From JACJWR01 sp964556255 (GTDB lineage Bacteria > Actinomycetota > Actinomycetes > S36-B12 > UBA10799), in assembly GCA_964556255.1 (NCBI GenBank), contig CAZKVQ010000001.1, positions 72,942-136,941 of the forward strand: a stretch of 64,000 nt of DNA. Reading direction: 5' to 3'. Under the pieces are notes generated by a model that was not told the DNA's origin, did not search any database, and was given only the letters and a program-made list of their open reading frames with translations. Each line of letters starts with the position of its first letter. Position 1 is the stretch's first letter. This document shows positions 41,730 through 51,047 of this stretch, in pieces. Made by a program: the position numbers and the translations under genes.

Positions 41730-43394
41730 ATGCCCGACTTCAACTACGTCGACATGCTCCCGCTCGGCGAGGACACGACCAACTACCGGCTGCTTACCAC
41801 CGAGGGCGTGAGCACCTTCCAGGCGGCCGACCGGACTTTCCTGACCATCGAGCCGGAGGCACTGCGGCTCCTCGCCTACGAGGCGATCCACGACATCCAG
41901 CACCTGCTTCGAACCGCGCACCTGCAGCAACTGCGCAACATCATCGACGACCCGGAGGCCTCGGCCAACGACCGCTTCGTCGCGTTGGACCTGCTCAAGA
42001 ACGCCAACATCGCCGCCGGCGGGGTACTCCCGATGTGTCAGGACACCGGGACGGCCATCGTGATGGGCAAGCGCGGCAGCCGCGTGCTGGTTCCCGGGCG
42101 CGATGAGGAGTTCCTCTCCCGGGGCATCTACGACGCCTACCAGAAGTTGAACCTGCGCTACTCCCAGATGGCGCCGCTGACGATGTGGGAGGAGGTGAAC
42201 ACCGGAACCAACCTGCCGGCCCTGATCGAGTTGTACGCCGACACCAAGGAGGCCCATGCCAACGAGTACGAGCTGCTCTTCATGGCCAAGGGTGGCGGCA
42301 GCGCCAACAAGTCTTTCCTGTTCCAGGAGACCAAGGCCGTCCTCAACCCGAAGTCGATGACCGCCTTTTTGGATGAGAGCTTGCGCAAACTCGGCACAGC
42401 TGCCTGCCCGCCCTACCACCTTGCGGTGGTCGTCGGGGGTCCCAGCGCAGAGTTCGCCCTGAAGACCGCCAAATACGCGTCAGCGAAGTACCTCGACACC
42501 CTGCCATCGGAGGGGTCGCGTTGGGGCAACGGCTTCCGCGATCAGGAGATGGAAGCAGAAGTACTCGAACTCACAAGGCAGTTCGGGATCGGGGCCCAGT
42601 TCGGCGGCAAGTACTTCTGCCATGACGTGCGGGTGATCCGGCTGCCGCGCCACGGCGCCTCGAACCCGATCGCGATTGCAGTCTCCTGCTCCGCGGACAG
42701 GCAGGCACTGGCGAAGATCACCGCCGAGGGGGTGTTCCTCGAGCAGCTCGAGCACGATCCGGCGAAGTTCCTACCGGACGTGACCGACGAACATCTCGAT
42801 GATGACGTCGTGCAGATCGATCTCAACCGTCCGATGGCGGAGATCCGCGAGCAGCTCTCCACCTTGCCGGTGAAGACCCGCGTCTCGCTCACCGGTCCGA
42901 TGGTGGTCGCCCGCGACATCGCCCACGCCCGGATCAAGGCGATGCTCGACGCCGGCGAACCGATGCCCGACTATCTCCGTGACCACTGCGTCTACTACGC
43001 CGGACCGGCGAAGACGCCCGAGGGTTATGCCTCCGGTTCCTTCGGTCCCACCACCGCCGGTCGGATGGATGGGTACGTCGATCAGTTCCAGGCCGCGGGT
43101 GGCTCCTACGTGATGCTGGCCAAGGGGAACCGATCGAAAGTCGTCACCGAGGCGTGCAAGGCCCACGGCGGCTTCTATTTGGGATCGATCGGTGGCCCGG
43201 CCGCCCGCCTCGCCCTCGACTGCATCAAGAAGGTCGAGGTTCTCGACTTCGAGGAACTCGGCATGGAAGCCGTGTGGCGCATCGAGGTGGAGAACTTCCC
43301 CGCCTTCGTGGTGGTCGATGACAAGGGCAACGACTTCTTCGCCGAGACGGAGAAGCCGACCATCACTCGGATACCGGTCGGTCCGCCGTCCTGA
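41730..43394 (+). CDS. Class I fumarate hydratase
   Basis: Iron-sulfur fumarase of the TCA cycle, converting fumarate and malate, 554 residues as expected for the FumA/FumB single-chain type. Motifs include PMCQDTGTAIVMGKRG (first Fe-S cysteine), KGGGSANKSFLFQ, HDVRVIRLPRHGAS, SCSADRQ (cysteine) and the C-terminal DHCVYYAGPAKTPEGYASGSFGPTTAGRMD. The start at 41730 has TAGGCT 7 nt upstream; the in-frame codon at 41676 is rejected. The last 32 bp overlap the convergent phosphatase gene. Mycobacteria use class II FumC at the comparable locus, so the class I form here is notable. Confidence 0.94.
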   Translation: MPDFNYVDMLPLGEDTTNYRLLTTEGVSTFQAADRTFLTIEPEALRLLAYEAIHDIQHLLRTAHLQQLRNIIDDPEASANDRFVALDLLKNANIAAGGVLPMCQDTGTAIVMGKRGSRVLVPGRDEEFLSRGIYDAYQKLNLRYSQMAPLTMWEEVNTGTNLPALIELYADTKEAHANEYELLFMAKGGGSANKSFLFQETKAVLNPKSMTAFLDESLRKLGTAACPPYHLAVVVGGPSAEFALKTAKYASAKYLDTLPSEGSRWGNGFRDQEMEAEVLELTRQFGIGAQFGGKYFCHDVRVIRLPRHGASNPIAIAVSCSADRQALAKITAEGVFLEQLEHDPAKFLPDVTDEHLDDDVVQIDLNRPMAEIREQLSTLPVKTRVSLTGPMVVARDIAHARIKAMLDAGEPMPDYLRDHCVYYAGPAKTPEGYASGSFGPTTAGRMDGYVDQFQAAGGSYVMLAKGNRSKVVTEACKAHGGFYLGSIGGPAARLALDCIKKVEVLDFEELGMEAVWRIEVENFPAFVVVDDKGNDFFAETEKPTITRIPVGPPS

Positions 43395-45615
43395 ACCTGC
43401 CTTGCGGCACACCCCGGCGCAGCACCTGACCGAGTTCGGCATCCGCCCCAACCTGACCGCCTTCAGGCAGTTCCCGCTCGAGGTCGGTGCGATGTCCCAG
43501 CGACTCCAACCAGCGAACGAGCTGACGATGGACGTTCTCACTGCCGACCAGGTCTCCACGCGCGTTCAACAGATCTGATGCGATGGGCAAGTCCGACGGG
43601 TGGATGAGCACGGCCCGTGTCTGCCAGCCCCCCAGCCCGCCATGGCACCCGACCAGCTCCTCGAAAGCGGCCACCTCATCGCTGCGCGGGTCGTACATGG
43701 AGTTCAGATAGATGTCTGGGGCATGCGGAAACCTGCTGGCCCGCAGGAAGTCCTCCCGTGCCTCCGGACCGAACGGCGCCATCGGATCGATCCCCTCAAC
43801 CTCGCCGGACAGCAATCGTTGCAGACCGTTGCGCCCGATGGCGACCGGGCCATCCCGCTCAGTGGCGACCACGACGAAGGAGACACCCGGATGACCGGCG
43901 AGGCTCTCGAGCATGCCGGGCCAGTGCTCCTCGATGTCCTCCGCGGTGAGCCTGCTCACGTGCCCGGTGAACCAAACGCCGCCGAGGTTGCCCGAGCCGA
44001 TGACGACGGCGTCGTGGGGCTGGGCGTCGTCGATCGAGCTGGCGTCGGCGTGTTCCTCCCCAGTGGGTCCGAGGGCCACCACCCCGTCGGCGTTGCGGTT
44101 GCGCAACACACGTCGGGTCACACCGCCGGACACCGAACGGTGGGTCTGCAACTCGGACAGGAAAGCGTTGACAGGCCCCCAATCCTCGACCGTTCCGGTG
44201 GCTGCCGCCGCCGTCGCCCCTGAGCCCATGTGGTCGTTGACCAACTTCTCCAACGGCTCGCCGTATCTCTGTTTGAACGTCGCTCCTTGACTCTGACCGT
44301 GGTCAGAGACGCAGACAAGTTGATAGCGCCTGGGGGTGTACGGGGCGATCCGCATGAGTTGTCCGAGCACCTTGTCGATTCCCTCAAGGGCGCGAAGGCT
44401 CTCGGGACGGACAACCCCGGCGTGGTGGGCGATCTCGTCGTAATCCACGTAGTCGACATAGACGCTGCGCACCCCGCGCATCATCGACTGCACCACCAGT
44501 GACGTATTCAGGTCGCGCAGCAGCACATTGGTGATCCCGCGGAGGAAGATGAACGATCCACCGCGGTGAATCCTCGGCTCGACACCGCGGGTGCGCTGCT
44601 TTCGCGCCTGGAAGACCTCCTTACCCATCTCACCTATCGAGATCACAATCGCCCGGGCGAAGCCAGCCGGGTGGGTGAAGAAGGAGGCGTAGGAGCTGGA
44701 GGCGCGGGGGCTGGTCGAACTGCGTAGCTTCGACATCACCAGGATCGATTCGGTGGCATCGCCGGAGAACAGGTTCGAGATGGACACCCCGTTGTCGGCG
44801 AGCAGGCCTCGACCGTTGGTGATGCGACGCTCGATCTCCGCCGCGTCCGGGGGGTGATTGGCAACGATCAGTTTGCCGGCGTCCTTCTCGTACCATCGGA
44901 ATGCCGGGATATCGAAGTTGTCGCCGTGCAGCAGTCCAGCCTGAGACGCGGGGGTGGTGGACGGGATGCGGACGGTCCACTCGCTCCAGGCCATCTCCCC
45001 GGAACGAATCCACCGGGCCAGGTTGGGGAAGTTCCCGCTCTTCACGCCCCACTCGAGCACAGGTGCCGGCAACCCGTCGATCTGAATCATGATCAACCCG
45101 TCCGGGATCGGTTCGCCGGACTGTAGCGCGGCCAGTTCGGCCGGCGTGAGAGCGGCAGCGAACTCCTTTCGGCTGGCCCGCCGGGTGAGGTAGGTGAGGA
45201 ACACCTCCTCGCTGTCAGAAGCGAGGAACCAGTGAACGATTGAGAACAGGATCACGTAGAGCCAGGCCGCCAGGAACACCGAACCGAACCCGGTGTCCTC
45301 TATCCCCGGTGCCAGCATCAGGGCGACATACATGACGCACGCGTTGAAGAACAGGGCCAGCAGGATGGCTCCCAGCCAACCGAACATCATCGCCAGCCTG
45401 ATCAGCAACGGACGTAGGGCCCAGCCCACCAGCATGACCAGCGCAGCCGCGATCGGTACTCCGATCCAACTAGTGATGACCAGGCTCCTGGTCGGGATCA
45501 GTGCGATCCACAGGACCAGGCAGGAGATCAGATAGTTGGCCAGGCCGATCCACGGCCGACGTCGGGGACGCTTGGACAGATCCTTGACGAGGGCCTTGCG
45601 CTCGCGGCGGGACAT
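43363..45615 (-). CDS. Membrane-anchored alkaline-phosphatase-superfamily (NPP-like) phosphodiesterase
   Basis: A 750-residue protein with four N-terminal membrane helices (about 25-135) and a large domain of the nucleotide pyrophosphatase/phosphodiesterase type. The expected zinc ligands and nucleophile are all traceable: IQIDGL (Asp), STTPASQAG (Thr nucleophile), DYDEIAHHAG (Asp and His), SDHGQS (Asp-His) and CHGGLGG (His). It should cleave a phosphodiester or phosphoester on the membrane or cell-envelope face. The ATG overlaps the TGA of the upstream MBL-fold gene (TGATG), giving coupling. The 3' end overlaps fumarase by 32 bp. Confidence 0.83.
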   Translation of the reverse strand: MSRRERKALVKDLSKRPRRRPWIGLANYLISCLVLWIALIPTRSLVITSWIGVPIAAALVMLVGWALRPLLIRLAMMFGWLGAILLALFFNACVMYVALMLAPGIEDTGFGSVFLAAWLYVILFSIVHWFLASDSEEVFLTYLTRRASRKEFAAALTPAELAALQSGEPIPDGLIMIQIDGLPAPVLEWGVKSGNFPNLARWIRSGEMAWSEWTVRIPSTTPASQAGLLHGDNFDIPAFRWYEKDAGKLIVANHPPDAAEIERRITNGRGLLADNGVSISNLFSGDATESILVMSKLRSSTSPRASSSYASFFTHPAGFARAIVISIGEMGKEVFQARKQRTRGVEPRIHRGGSFIFLRGITNVLLRDLNTSLVVQSMMRGVRSVYVDYVDYDEIAHHAGVVRPESLRALEGIDKVLGQLMRIAPYTPRRYQLVCVSDHGQSQGATFKQRYGEPLEKLVNDHMGSGATAAAATGTVEDWGPVNAFLSELQTHRSVSGGVTRRVLRNRNADGVVALGPTGEEHADASSIDDAQPHDAVVIGSGNLGGVWFTGHVSRLTAEDIEEHWPGMLESLAGHPGVSFVVVATERDGPVAIGRNGLQRLLSGEVEGIDPMAPFGPEAREDFLRASRFPHAPDIYLNSMYDPRSDEVAAFEELVGCHGGLGGWQTRAVLIHPSDLPIASDLLNARGDLVGSENVHRQLVRWLESLGHRTDLERELPEGGQVGADAELGQVLRRGVPQGRFRTADRPVSE

Positions 45616-46382
45616 CACTGCCACAGGTCACACCCGTCACCCGGTTCGAGCACCAGCACGTCGGTGTCCGGTGCCACTTCCGCGGCTCGACTGGCGAACT
45701 CGCGCGGCGGATCGGTGAGGAAACGCGCGGCGCCGAGTAACGCCTGCCGCATACCCAACGGGAAGTAGGTACCCCAGTGAATCGGGATCGCAGCACCCGC
45801 CGACAGCAGCGCTGCTGCCTGGGCCGCACCGGCCGGATCCATATGACCAGGACCGAGGTTCGGTCCCCAACCCCATACCGGCAGCAGGGCGAGATCGACC
45901 GGCCCCAGATATGCCATATCGGGGAAGAGGTCGGTGTCCCCCGCGAAGTAGACGCGACGACCGGCGAACTCGATGAGGTACCCGACGGCGGTGGCCTGGG
46001 GTCCGAACGGTGGACGGCCGCCGTCATGCACCGCAGGTACGGCCCTGATGACAACGTCCGGTGGGACCAGGATCGGCTGATCCAGTACCGCTTCGACAAC
46101 CCGCGAGACGCCGGCCGCAGCGACGAAGTCTCCTGCCCCAGGTGGGGCGATCACCAGCGGGCGTGCGCCGAGCATCCGCAACGACGGAAGGTCGGTGTGG
46201 TCCTGGTGAAGGTGGGAGAGCAGAACGAGGTCGGGGCGGGGCAAGGCTTCGGGGCCCGGCGGCGGCATCAGCCGGCGCAGGAAGGATATGCGGGTACGCA
46301 ACAGCGGGTCGGTCAGGATCCGCATGGCAGGCGTGGCGATGGAGACGGTGGAGTGACCGATGAACCGCACCTCGACTCCCAC
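45615..46382 (-). CDS. Metallo-beta-lactamase-fold hydrolase (UlaG-like)
   Basis: A 255-residue MBL-fold protein. Motifs: FIGHSTVSI (near residue 7), LLSHLHQDHTDLPSL (HxHxDH), AVPAVHDGG (His), YFAGDTDLF (Asp) and IPIHWGTYFPL (His), which together fit the UlaG/RNase-Z-like group that hydrolyses lactones or phosphoesters. Start is GTG with TAGGGT exactly 6 nt upstream (leaderless). Its stop overlaps the start of the NPP-like gene, so the two proteins are made together and may act on related substrates; that link is inference. Confidence 0.85.
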   Translation of the reverse strand: MGVEVRFIGHSTVSIATPAMRILTDPLLRTRISFLRRLMPPPGPEALPRPDLVLLSHLHQDHTDLPSLRMLGARPLVIAPPGAGDFVAAAGVSRVVEAVLDQPILVPPDVVIRAVPAVHDGGRPPFGPQATAVGYLIEFAGRRVYFAGDTDLFPDMAYLGPVDLALLPVWGWGPNLGPGHMDPAGAAQAAALLSAGAAIPIHWGTYFPLGMRQALLGAARFLTDPPREFASRAAEVAPDTDVLVLEPGDGCDLWQ

Positions 46383-46388
46383 GGGGAC

Positions 46389-46394
46389 ACCCTA
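46389..46394 (-). promoter_or_regulatory. Leaderless -10 for the MBL-phosphatase operon
   Basis: On the minus strand TAGGGT is followed by 6 nt and then GTG at 46382. Confidence 0.6.
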
Positions 46395-46558
46395 CGCCGG
46401 GCCGCTGACTCAGCGACCCAAGCACGTTTGTCGAACTAGGCGAACCATGCCGGCAGGGTGCGACGACGCCGAACGCCGCGGAATCTCTGCGAAACGACGG
46501 TCTGGCTCAGCGTGACATGGGCCACCCCGTCTCCCAAGAATCCGCAAAGGAGCGTCGT

Positions 46559-46587
46559 TTGTGTCCGATTTGCCCTGTTATATACAG
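46559..46587 (+). promoter_or_regulatory. Promoter with embedded palindrome (transglycosylase gene)
   Basis: TTGTGT at 46559-46564 and TATACA at 46581-46586 are spaced 16 bp. CTGT-TATAT-ACAG (46575-46587) is an inverted repeat lying across the -10. Confidence 0.5.
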
Positions 46588-46621
46588 TTTTTCAAGCTTG
46601 TGGAAATCCTTACCTCATTTG

Positions 46622-46634
46622 AACAGTGACTGTT
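46622..46634. promoter_or_regulatory. Second palindrome in the transglycosylase leader
   Basis: AACAG-TGA-CTGTT is a 5-bp-arm inverted repeat in the predicted 5' leader, 47 bp centre-to-centre from the promoter palindrome. The half-site CTGT is shared. Confidence 0.45.
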
Positions 46635-46781
46635 GAACCGGCATGGTGAGGGAAGCGAAAGGCCCGGCCACGGAACTCATCGGTGTCGCGCTCGGCCATC
46701 CCAGAGGTGGCACGGCAGCGGATCAGACCGAACGGCCAGGGGGTCTGCCGCCTGTTCTTGTTGTCGACGATGGGATAGTGC

Positions 46782-47333
46782 ATGTCCTCGCGTATCGCGC
46801 GGTTCGCAGTGGTGGGCGCCGCTTTGGCCCTCCCGCTCTCCGCAATGATCGCCGCTCCTGCCACAGCCGCGCCAACAACCACCACGCGGCCGATCGTCAC
46901 CTCCGCGGTACCCAAGGCCAATGTCCGCACCGGCCCGTCGCCCTGGCGCGGCGCGCCCTTGCGGCACCCGAACGGCAGCGCCTTCTACCCCAAGGTCCTG
47001 CGCTGGGCCAACCTCGTCAGCGCCGTGATGGCCGAGCAGAAGATCCCGCAGAAGTACCTGCCCGGCATCCTGGCGCAGATTCAGCAGGAGTCGAGCGGCA
47101 ATCCCAACGCCATCAATCTGTGGGATTCCAACGCCCGCCGTGGTACCCCCTCGATGGGGCTGCTGCAGGTGATCGCACCCACGTACCAGGCCTACGCCAA
47201 GCCCGGATACCGGAGCCTGCGCTACCAGGCCGTGCCCTACACCAACATCTGGGCGGCGCTGAACTACGTGCGTCACACCTACGGCATGGGCAAGTTCGCC
47301 CGCTGGAACCAGGGTCAGAACTGGGCCTACTGA
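46782..47333 (+). CDS. Secreted lytic transglycosylase (SLT domain)
   Basis: A 183-residue secreted peptidoglycan hydrolase. Signal peptide at about 1-29 (RIARFAVVGAALALPLSAMIAAPATAA), a linker to about 60, then a lysozyme-like SLT domain: LPGILAQIQQESSGNPNAINLWDSNARRGTPSMGLLQVIAPTYQAYAKPGY, with catalytic Glu in QQESSGNP. It cuts the glycan strand outside the membrane. The ATG start has only a weak GATGGGA upstream. SLT genes sit beside PhoH2 and isoprenyl diphosphate synthase in other Actinobacteria, which fits the block here. Regulation is probably from the palindromes at 46575-46634. Confidence 0.87.
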   Translation: MSSRIARFAVVGAALALPLSAMIAAPATAAPTTTTRPIVTSAVPKANVRTGPSPWRGAPLRHPNGSAFYPKVLRWANLVSAVMAEQKIPQKYLPGILAQIQQESSGNPNAINLWDSNARRGTPSMGLLQVIAPTYQAYAKPGYRSLRYQAVPYTNIWAALNYVRHTYGMGKFARWNQGQNWAY

Positions 47334-47414
47334 GCCCTCCTGAAGCCCTCTGTGAAGGCGCCCGCCTGAAGCCGACGGTGTCAGGCCGACCGGGTTCAGA
47401 CACTGGTCTGCGTG

Positions 47415-48722
47415 TCAGCCCGCGTCGCCCAGCAACTCCGTGACGAGGGCGGCGATCGCCGAACGCTCAGATCGGCTGAGGGTGACGTGGGCGAACAACG
47501 GGTGCCCCTTGAGCTTCTCGACAACGGCCACCACGCCGTCGTGCCTACCCACGCGCAGATTGTCCCGCTGGGCGATGTCGTGGGTGAGCACCACTCGGGA
47601 ATCGCGCCCGATCCTGGACAGCACCGTCAGCAGCACATTGCGCTCCAGAGACTGCGCTTCGTCGACGATGACGAAGGAATCGTGCAAGCTCCGACCGCGG
47701 ATATGGGTCAGCGGCAGCACCTCGATCATCTCCCGGTCGAGGATCTCCTCGAGGACCTCCGGAGTGGTGACTGCGCTGAGGGTGTCGAACACCGCCTGCG
47801 CCCACGGTCCCATCTTGTCGTTCTCAGAGCCCGGCAGGTAGCCGAGCTCCTGCCCTCCCACGGCGTAGAGCGGCCGGAAAACGACCACCTTGCGGTGTTG
47901 TCGTCGTTCCAACACGGCTTCCAGTCCCGCGCAGAGGGCGAGGGCAGACTTGCCCGTGCCGGCGTTGCCGCCCAACGACACGATGCCGACCTCCGGGTCG
48001 AGCAACAACTCCAATGCCACCCGCTGCTCAGCGGAACGGCCGTGCAGCCCGAATGCCTCTCGATCGCCGCGCACCAGCCGCACTTGCTTTCCGGGGGTCA
48101 CCAGGCCCAGGCCGCTGCCCCGATCGGAGACCAGCACGAGACCTGTGTGGCACGGCAACTCCCGCGCCTCGTCAAGGTCGATGATCTCGTCCGAGTACAA
48201 CGAGTCGAGGTCCTCGGGGGACACCCGCACCTCGGCCATACCGGTCCAGCCGCTGGTGATGGCCAGTTCGGCCCGGTACTCCTCGGCCGCGAGCCCCGCC
48301 ACCGAAGCCTTCACCCGCATCGGCAGGTCCTTGCTGACGACCACGACGTCAAGCCCTTCGGCCGCGAGGTTCGCGGCCACCGCAAGGATTCTGGTGTCGT
48401 TGCCCTCCAGTCGTAAGCCGTCGGGCAGGGCGCTCGGGTCTGTGTGATTGAGTTCCACGCTGAGTTCGCCGCCGTCGGGCAACGGCACCGGCGAGTGGAG
48501 CGCACCGTGCTCCAGTCGTAAGTCGTCCAGCAACCGAAGGGCGGTACGGGCGAAATAGCCCAACTCCGGATGCGTGCGCTTGGCCTCCAACTCTGCGATC
48601 ACCACCACCGGCAGCACGACCCGATGCTCATCGAAACGCAGGATCGCCTGGGGATCCGACAGCAGCACGGAGGTGTCCAGCACGTAGGTGCGAACGTTGA
48701 GATCGGTCGGACTTGCTGGCAC
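47415..48722 (-). CDS. phoH2: PhoH2: PIN domain fused to PhoH ATPase
   Basis: A 435-residue fusion protein. The N-terminal PIN-type nuclease domain (VLDTSVLLSDPQAILRF, then Asp/Glu ligands over the first 150 residues) is joined to a PhoH-family ATPase with Walker A GGNAGTGKSAL and Walker B FVIVDEAQSLERN. The mycobacterial orthologue has RNA helicase and ribonuclease activity. Start is the GTG at 48722, with GGGAGG at 5 nt; the frame runs on to 48824 but that part lacks a start signal. The gene converges on the transglycosylase gene, 81 nt between stops, and is divergent from acs. Confidence 0.88.
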   Translation of the reverse strand: MPASPTDLNVRTYVLDTSVLLSDPQAILRFDEHRVVLPVVVIAELEAKRTHPELGYFARTALRLLDDLRLEHGALHSPVPLPDGGELSVELNHTDPSALPDGLRLEGNDTRILAVAANLAAEGLDVVVVSKDLPMRVKASVAGLAAEEYRAELAITSGWTGMAEVRVSPEDLDSLYSDEIIDLDEARELPCHTGLVLVSDRGSGLGLVTPGKQVRLVRGDREAFGLHGRSAEQRVALELLLDPEVGIVSLGGNAGTGKSALALCAGLEAVLERRQHRKVVVFRPLYAVGGQELGYLPGSENDKMGPWAQAVFDTLSAVTTPEVLEEILDREMIEVLPLTHIRGRSLHDSFVIVDEAQSLERNVLLTVLSRIGRDSRVVLTHDIAQRDNLRVGRHDGVVAVVEKLKGHPLFAHVTLSRSERSAIAALVTELLGDAG

Positions 48723-48997
48723 ACGTGCCTCCCGGTTGGCGGCGATTGGTCTGGCCCGCCGGCGCACGGAGCGCCTGCTGCCAGAACCGACATTTGCGAA
48801 ACTACGCCCAAGGACGGCCTCCAAGGAGGCCGCGACACGCCGTGGTTACGCATGACCTGGCTAACCTGGCGTCCGGGTGCTCGCAGCACCTACGATCGGG
48901 GCGCTTGAGCGCAACGTTCTCGCAACGTCCCGATGACCACAATTCGACGACTCGTATGCCCCGACGACCCACGACCGGCGATAGCTGAGGACCGAAG

Positions 48998-50944
48998 ATG
49001 ACATCAGATGCCCTTGAGAACCTCATGAACGAGGAGCGATCCTTCCCGCCGTCGGCGGAGTTCGTGGCAACGGCCAACGCTGGACCGGAGCTGTACGCGG
49101 AGGCCGCCGCCGACCGTCCGGAGTTCTGGGCACGGCAGGCTCGAGAATTGCTCTCCTGGGACCGGGATTTCACCGAGACCCTGGACTGGTCCAACCCACC
49201 GTTCGCCAAGTGGTTCGCCGACGGCCAGCTGAACGTCGCCTACAACTGCGTGGATCGACACGTCGAGGACGGCTTCGGCGATCAGGTGGCGATCCATTGG
49301 ATCGGCGAACGTGAGGGAGACCACCGTCGGGTGACGTATGCGGACCTTCAGCGTGAGGTGAATCAGGCCGCCAACGCACTGGAGTCGCTCGGGGTGACCA
49401 AGGGCGACCGGGTGGCGATCTACCTACCTATGGTGCCCGAGGCGGCCATTGCGATGCTGGCGTGCGCCCGGATCGGAGCGGTGCACTCGGTCGTCTTCGG
49501 TGGCTTCTCGGCGGAGGCTCTGCGCTCGCGCATCGAGGATGCCGAGGCGAAGGTGGTCATCACCGCCGACGGCGGTTACCGTCGAGGAGCACCTAGCGGG
49601 CTGAAGGTCGTGGTCGACGAAGCGATCGCCACAGGGGCCGAGTCCATCACCAACGTCATCGTCGTCCGCCGCACGAACCAGCCGGTGAACTGGACCGAGG
49701 GCCGCGACCTGTGGTGGCACGACTACGTGGGTTCGCAGTCACCGACGCACACCTATGCACCCCAGGACGCGGAGGATCCGCTGTTCATCCTCTACACCTC
49801 CGGCACCACCGGGAAGCCGAAGGGGATCCTGCACACCACTGGCGGCTACCTGACTCAGAACGTGTTCGACATCAAGCCGGACACCGACGTGTACTGGTGC
49901 ACCGCCGACGTCGGTTGGGTGACCGGGCACTCCTACATCGTCTACGGGCCGCTGGCCAACCGGGCGACCCAGGTGATGTACGAAGGCACCCCTGACACCC
50001 CCCATAAGGGAAGGCTGTGGGAGATCGTTCAGGAACTGGGCGTGACCATCCTGTACACGGCGCCGACGCTGATCCGCACGATGATGAAGTGGGGCGAGGA
50101 CATCCCCGCGGGGTATGACCTGTCGAGTCTGCGGCTACTCGGGTCGGTCGGCGAGCCCATCAACCCCGAGGCGTGGATGTGGTACCGCCGGGTGATCGGC
50201 GGCGATCGTTGCCCGATCGTGGACACTTGGTGGCAGACCGAGACCGGCGCCATGATGATCGCCCCGCTGCCCGGAGTCACTGCCACGAAGCCGGGCTCGG
50301 CGCAGGTGGCGCTTCCTGGGATCGCGGTCGAGGTCGTCGACGATACGGGCGCAGCCGTGCCCGATGGTGCCGGTGGCTACCTGGTGCTCACGGAACCCTG
50401 GCCATCCATGCTGCGCACCATCTGGGGTGACGACCAACGGTTCAAGGACACCTACTGGTCGCGCTTCCCCGGGTACTACTTCGCCGGCGACGGCGCGAAG
50501 AAGGATGCCGACGGCGACCTCTGGCTGTTGGGCCGAGTCGATGACGTGATGAATGTGTCCGGACATCGGATCTCCACCACCGAGGTGGAGTCGGCCCTGG
50601 TATCGCACTCGGCCGTGGCCGAGGCGGCAGTGGTGGGTGCCACCGACGAGATGACCGGTCAGGGAATCGTCGCCTTCGTCATCCTGCGCGGCACCGCCGA
50701 AGAGGATGAGGAGATCGTTGCGACCCTCCGTGGGCACGTGGCCACTGCCATCGGGCCGATCGCGAAGCCACGGCAGATCCTGGTCGTCAGCGAGCTGCCG
50801 AAGACGCGCTCGGGGAAGATCATGCGCAGACTGCTGCGCGATGTGGCCGAGAATCGGGAGATCGGGGACGTGACCACCCTTGCTGATGCCGGCGTCATGA
50901 ACCTGATCAAGACGGGACTGACGGACACTTCCGCTAGCGAATAA
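48998..50944 (+). CDS. acs: Acetyl-CoA synthetase
   Basis: AMP-forming acetate:CoA ligase, 648 residues, making acetyl-CoA from acetate, ATP and CoA. Key motifs: adenylate signature YTSGTTGKPKG, WTAD-type CTADVGWVTGHSY, WWQTETGAMM, and the C-terminal KTRSGKIMRRLLR, whose lysine is the acetylation-regulated catalytic residue. ADP-forming family members differ in these segments. The ATG at 48998 is preceded by GAGG at 8 nt. It is divergent from phoH2 across 275 bp and converges on the isoprenyl diphosphate synthase gene. Regulation of this well-known enzyme is not visible here. Confidence 0.95.
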   Translation: MTSDALENLMNEERSFPPSAEFVATANAGPELYAEAAADRPEFWARQARELLSWDRDFTETLDWSNPPFAKWFADGQLNVAYNCVDRHVEDGFGDQVAIHWIGEREGDHRRVTYADLQREVNQAANALESLGVTKGDRVAIYLPMVPEAAIAMLACARIGAVHSVVFGGFSAEALRSRIEDAEAKVVITADGGYRRGAPSGLKVVVDEAIATGAESITNVIVVRRTNQPVNWTEGRDLWWHDYVGSQSPTHTYAPQDAEDPLFILYTSGTTGKPKGILHTTGGYLTQNVFDIKPDTDVYWCTADVGWVTGHSYIVYGPLANRATQVMYEGTPDTPHKGRLWEIVQELGVTILYTAPTLIRTMMKWGEDIPAGYDLSSLRLLGSVGEPINPEAWMWYRRVIGGDRCPIVDTWWQTETGAMMIAPLPGVTATKPGSAQVALPGIAVEVVDDTGAAVPDGAGGYLVLTEPWPSMLRTIWGDDQRFKDTYWSRFPGYYFAGDGAKKDADGDLWLLGRVDDVMNVSGHRISTTEVESALVSHSAVAEAAVVGATDEMTGQGIVAFVILRGTAEEDEEIVATLRGHVATAIGPIAKPRQILVVSELPKTRSGKIMRRLLRDVAENREIGDVTTLADAGVMNLIKTGLTDTSASE

Positions 50945-51047
50945 TCCGGCCGGGCCATCGCGGACACCCGCGGTGGCCAGAAGCGCCGGCGGTGCAACCC
51001 GCATTGGCGCGCCGCAGGCGCCCTGCGTGATCGTGTGTGGGCGGGCC

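Larger units (their letters stand above)
46383..46781. other. Intergenic leader of the lytic transglycosylase gene
   Basis: About 400 bp between the MBL operon and the transglycosylase gene. It contains an AT-rich island at 46555-46635 that is conspicuous in this GC-rich DNA, a candidate promoter there, two palindromes, and a leader of about 190 nt that could be structured. I see no gene in it. Confidence 0.6.

Noticed and set aside
43363..45615. Phage holin gene
   Set aside because: Proteins of this layout are sometimes labelled holin because of the N-terminal helices, but the large domain carries a complete alkaline-phosphatase-superfamily metal site, and no phage genes are near.
46575..46587. 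CTGTTATATACAG as a LexA/SOS box
   Set aside because: The E. coli LexA site has 8 bp between CTGT and ACAG, here it is 5, and actinobacterial LexA boxes have GAAC-N4-GTTC type arms, which are absent.
46588..46781. c-di-AMP (ydaO) riboswitch ahead of the lytic transglycosylase gene
   Set aside because: The leader length and gene type fit, but I could not find the conserved cores such as GGGGTGAATC. Covariance search would be needed.
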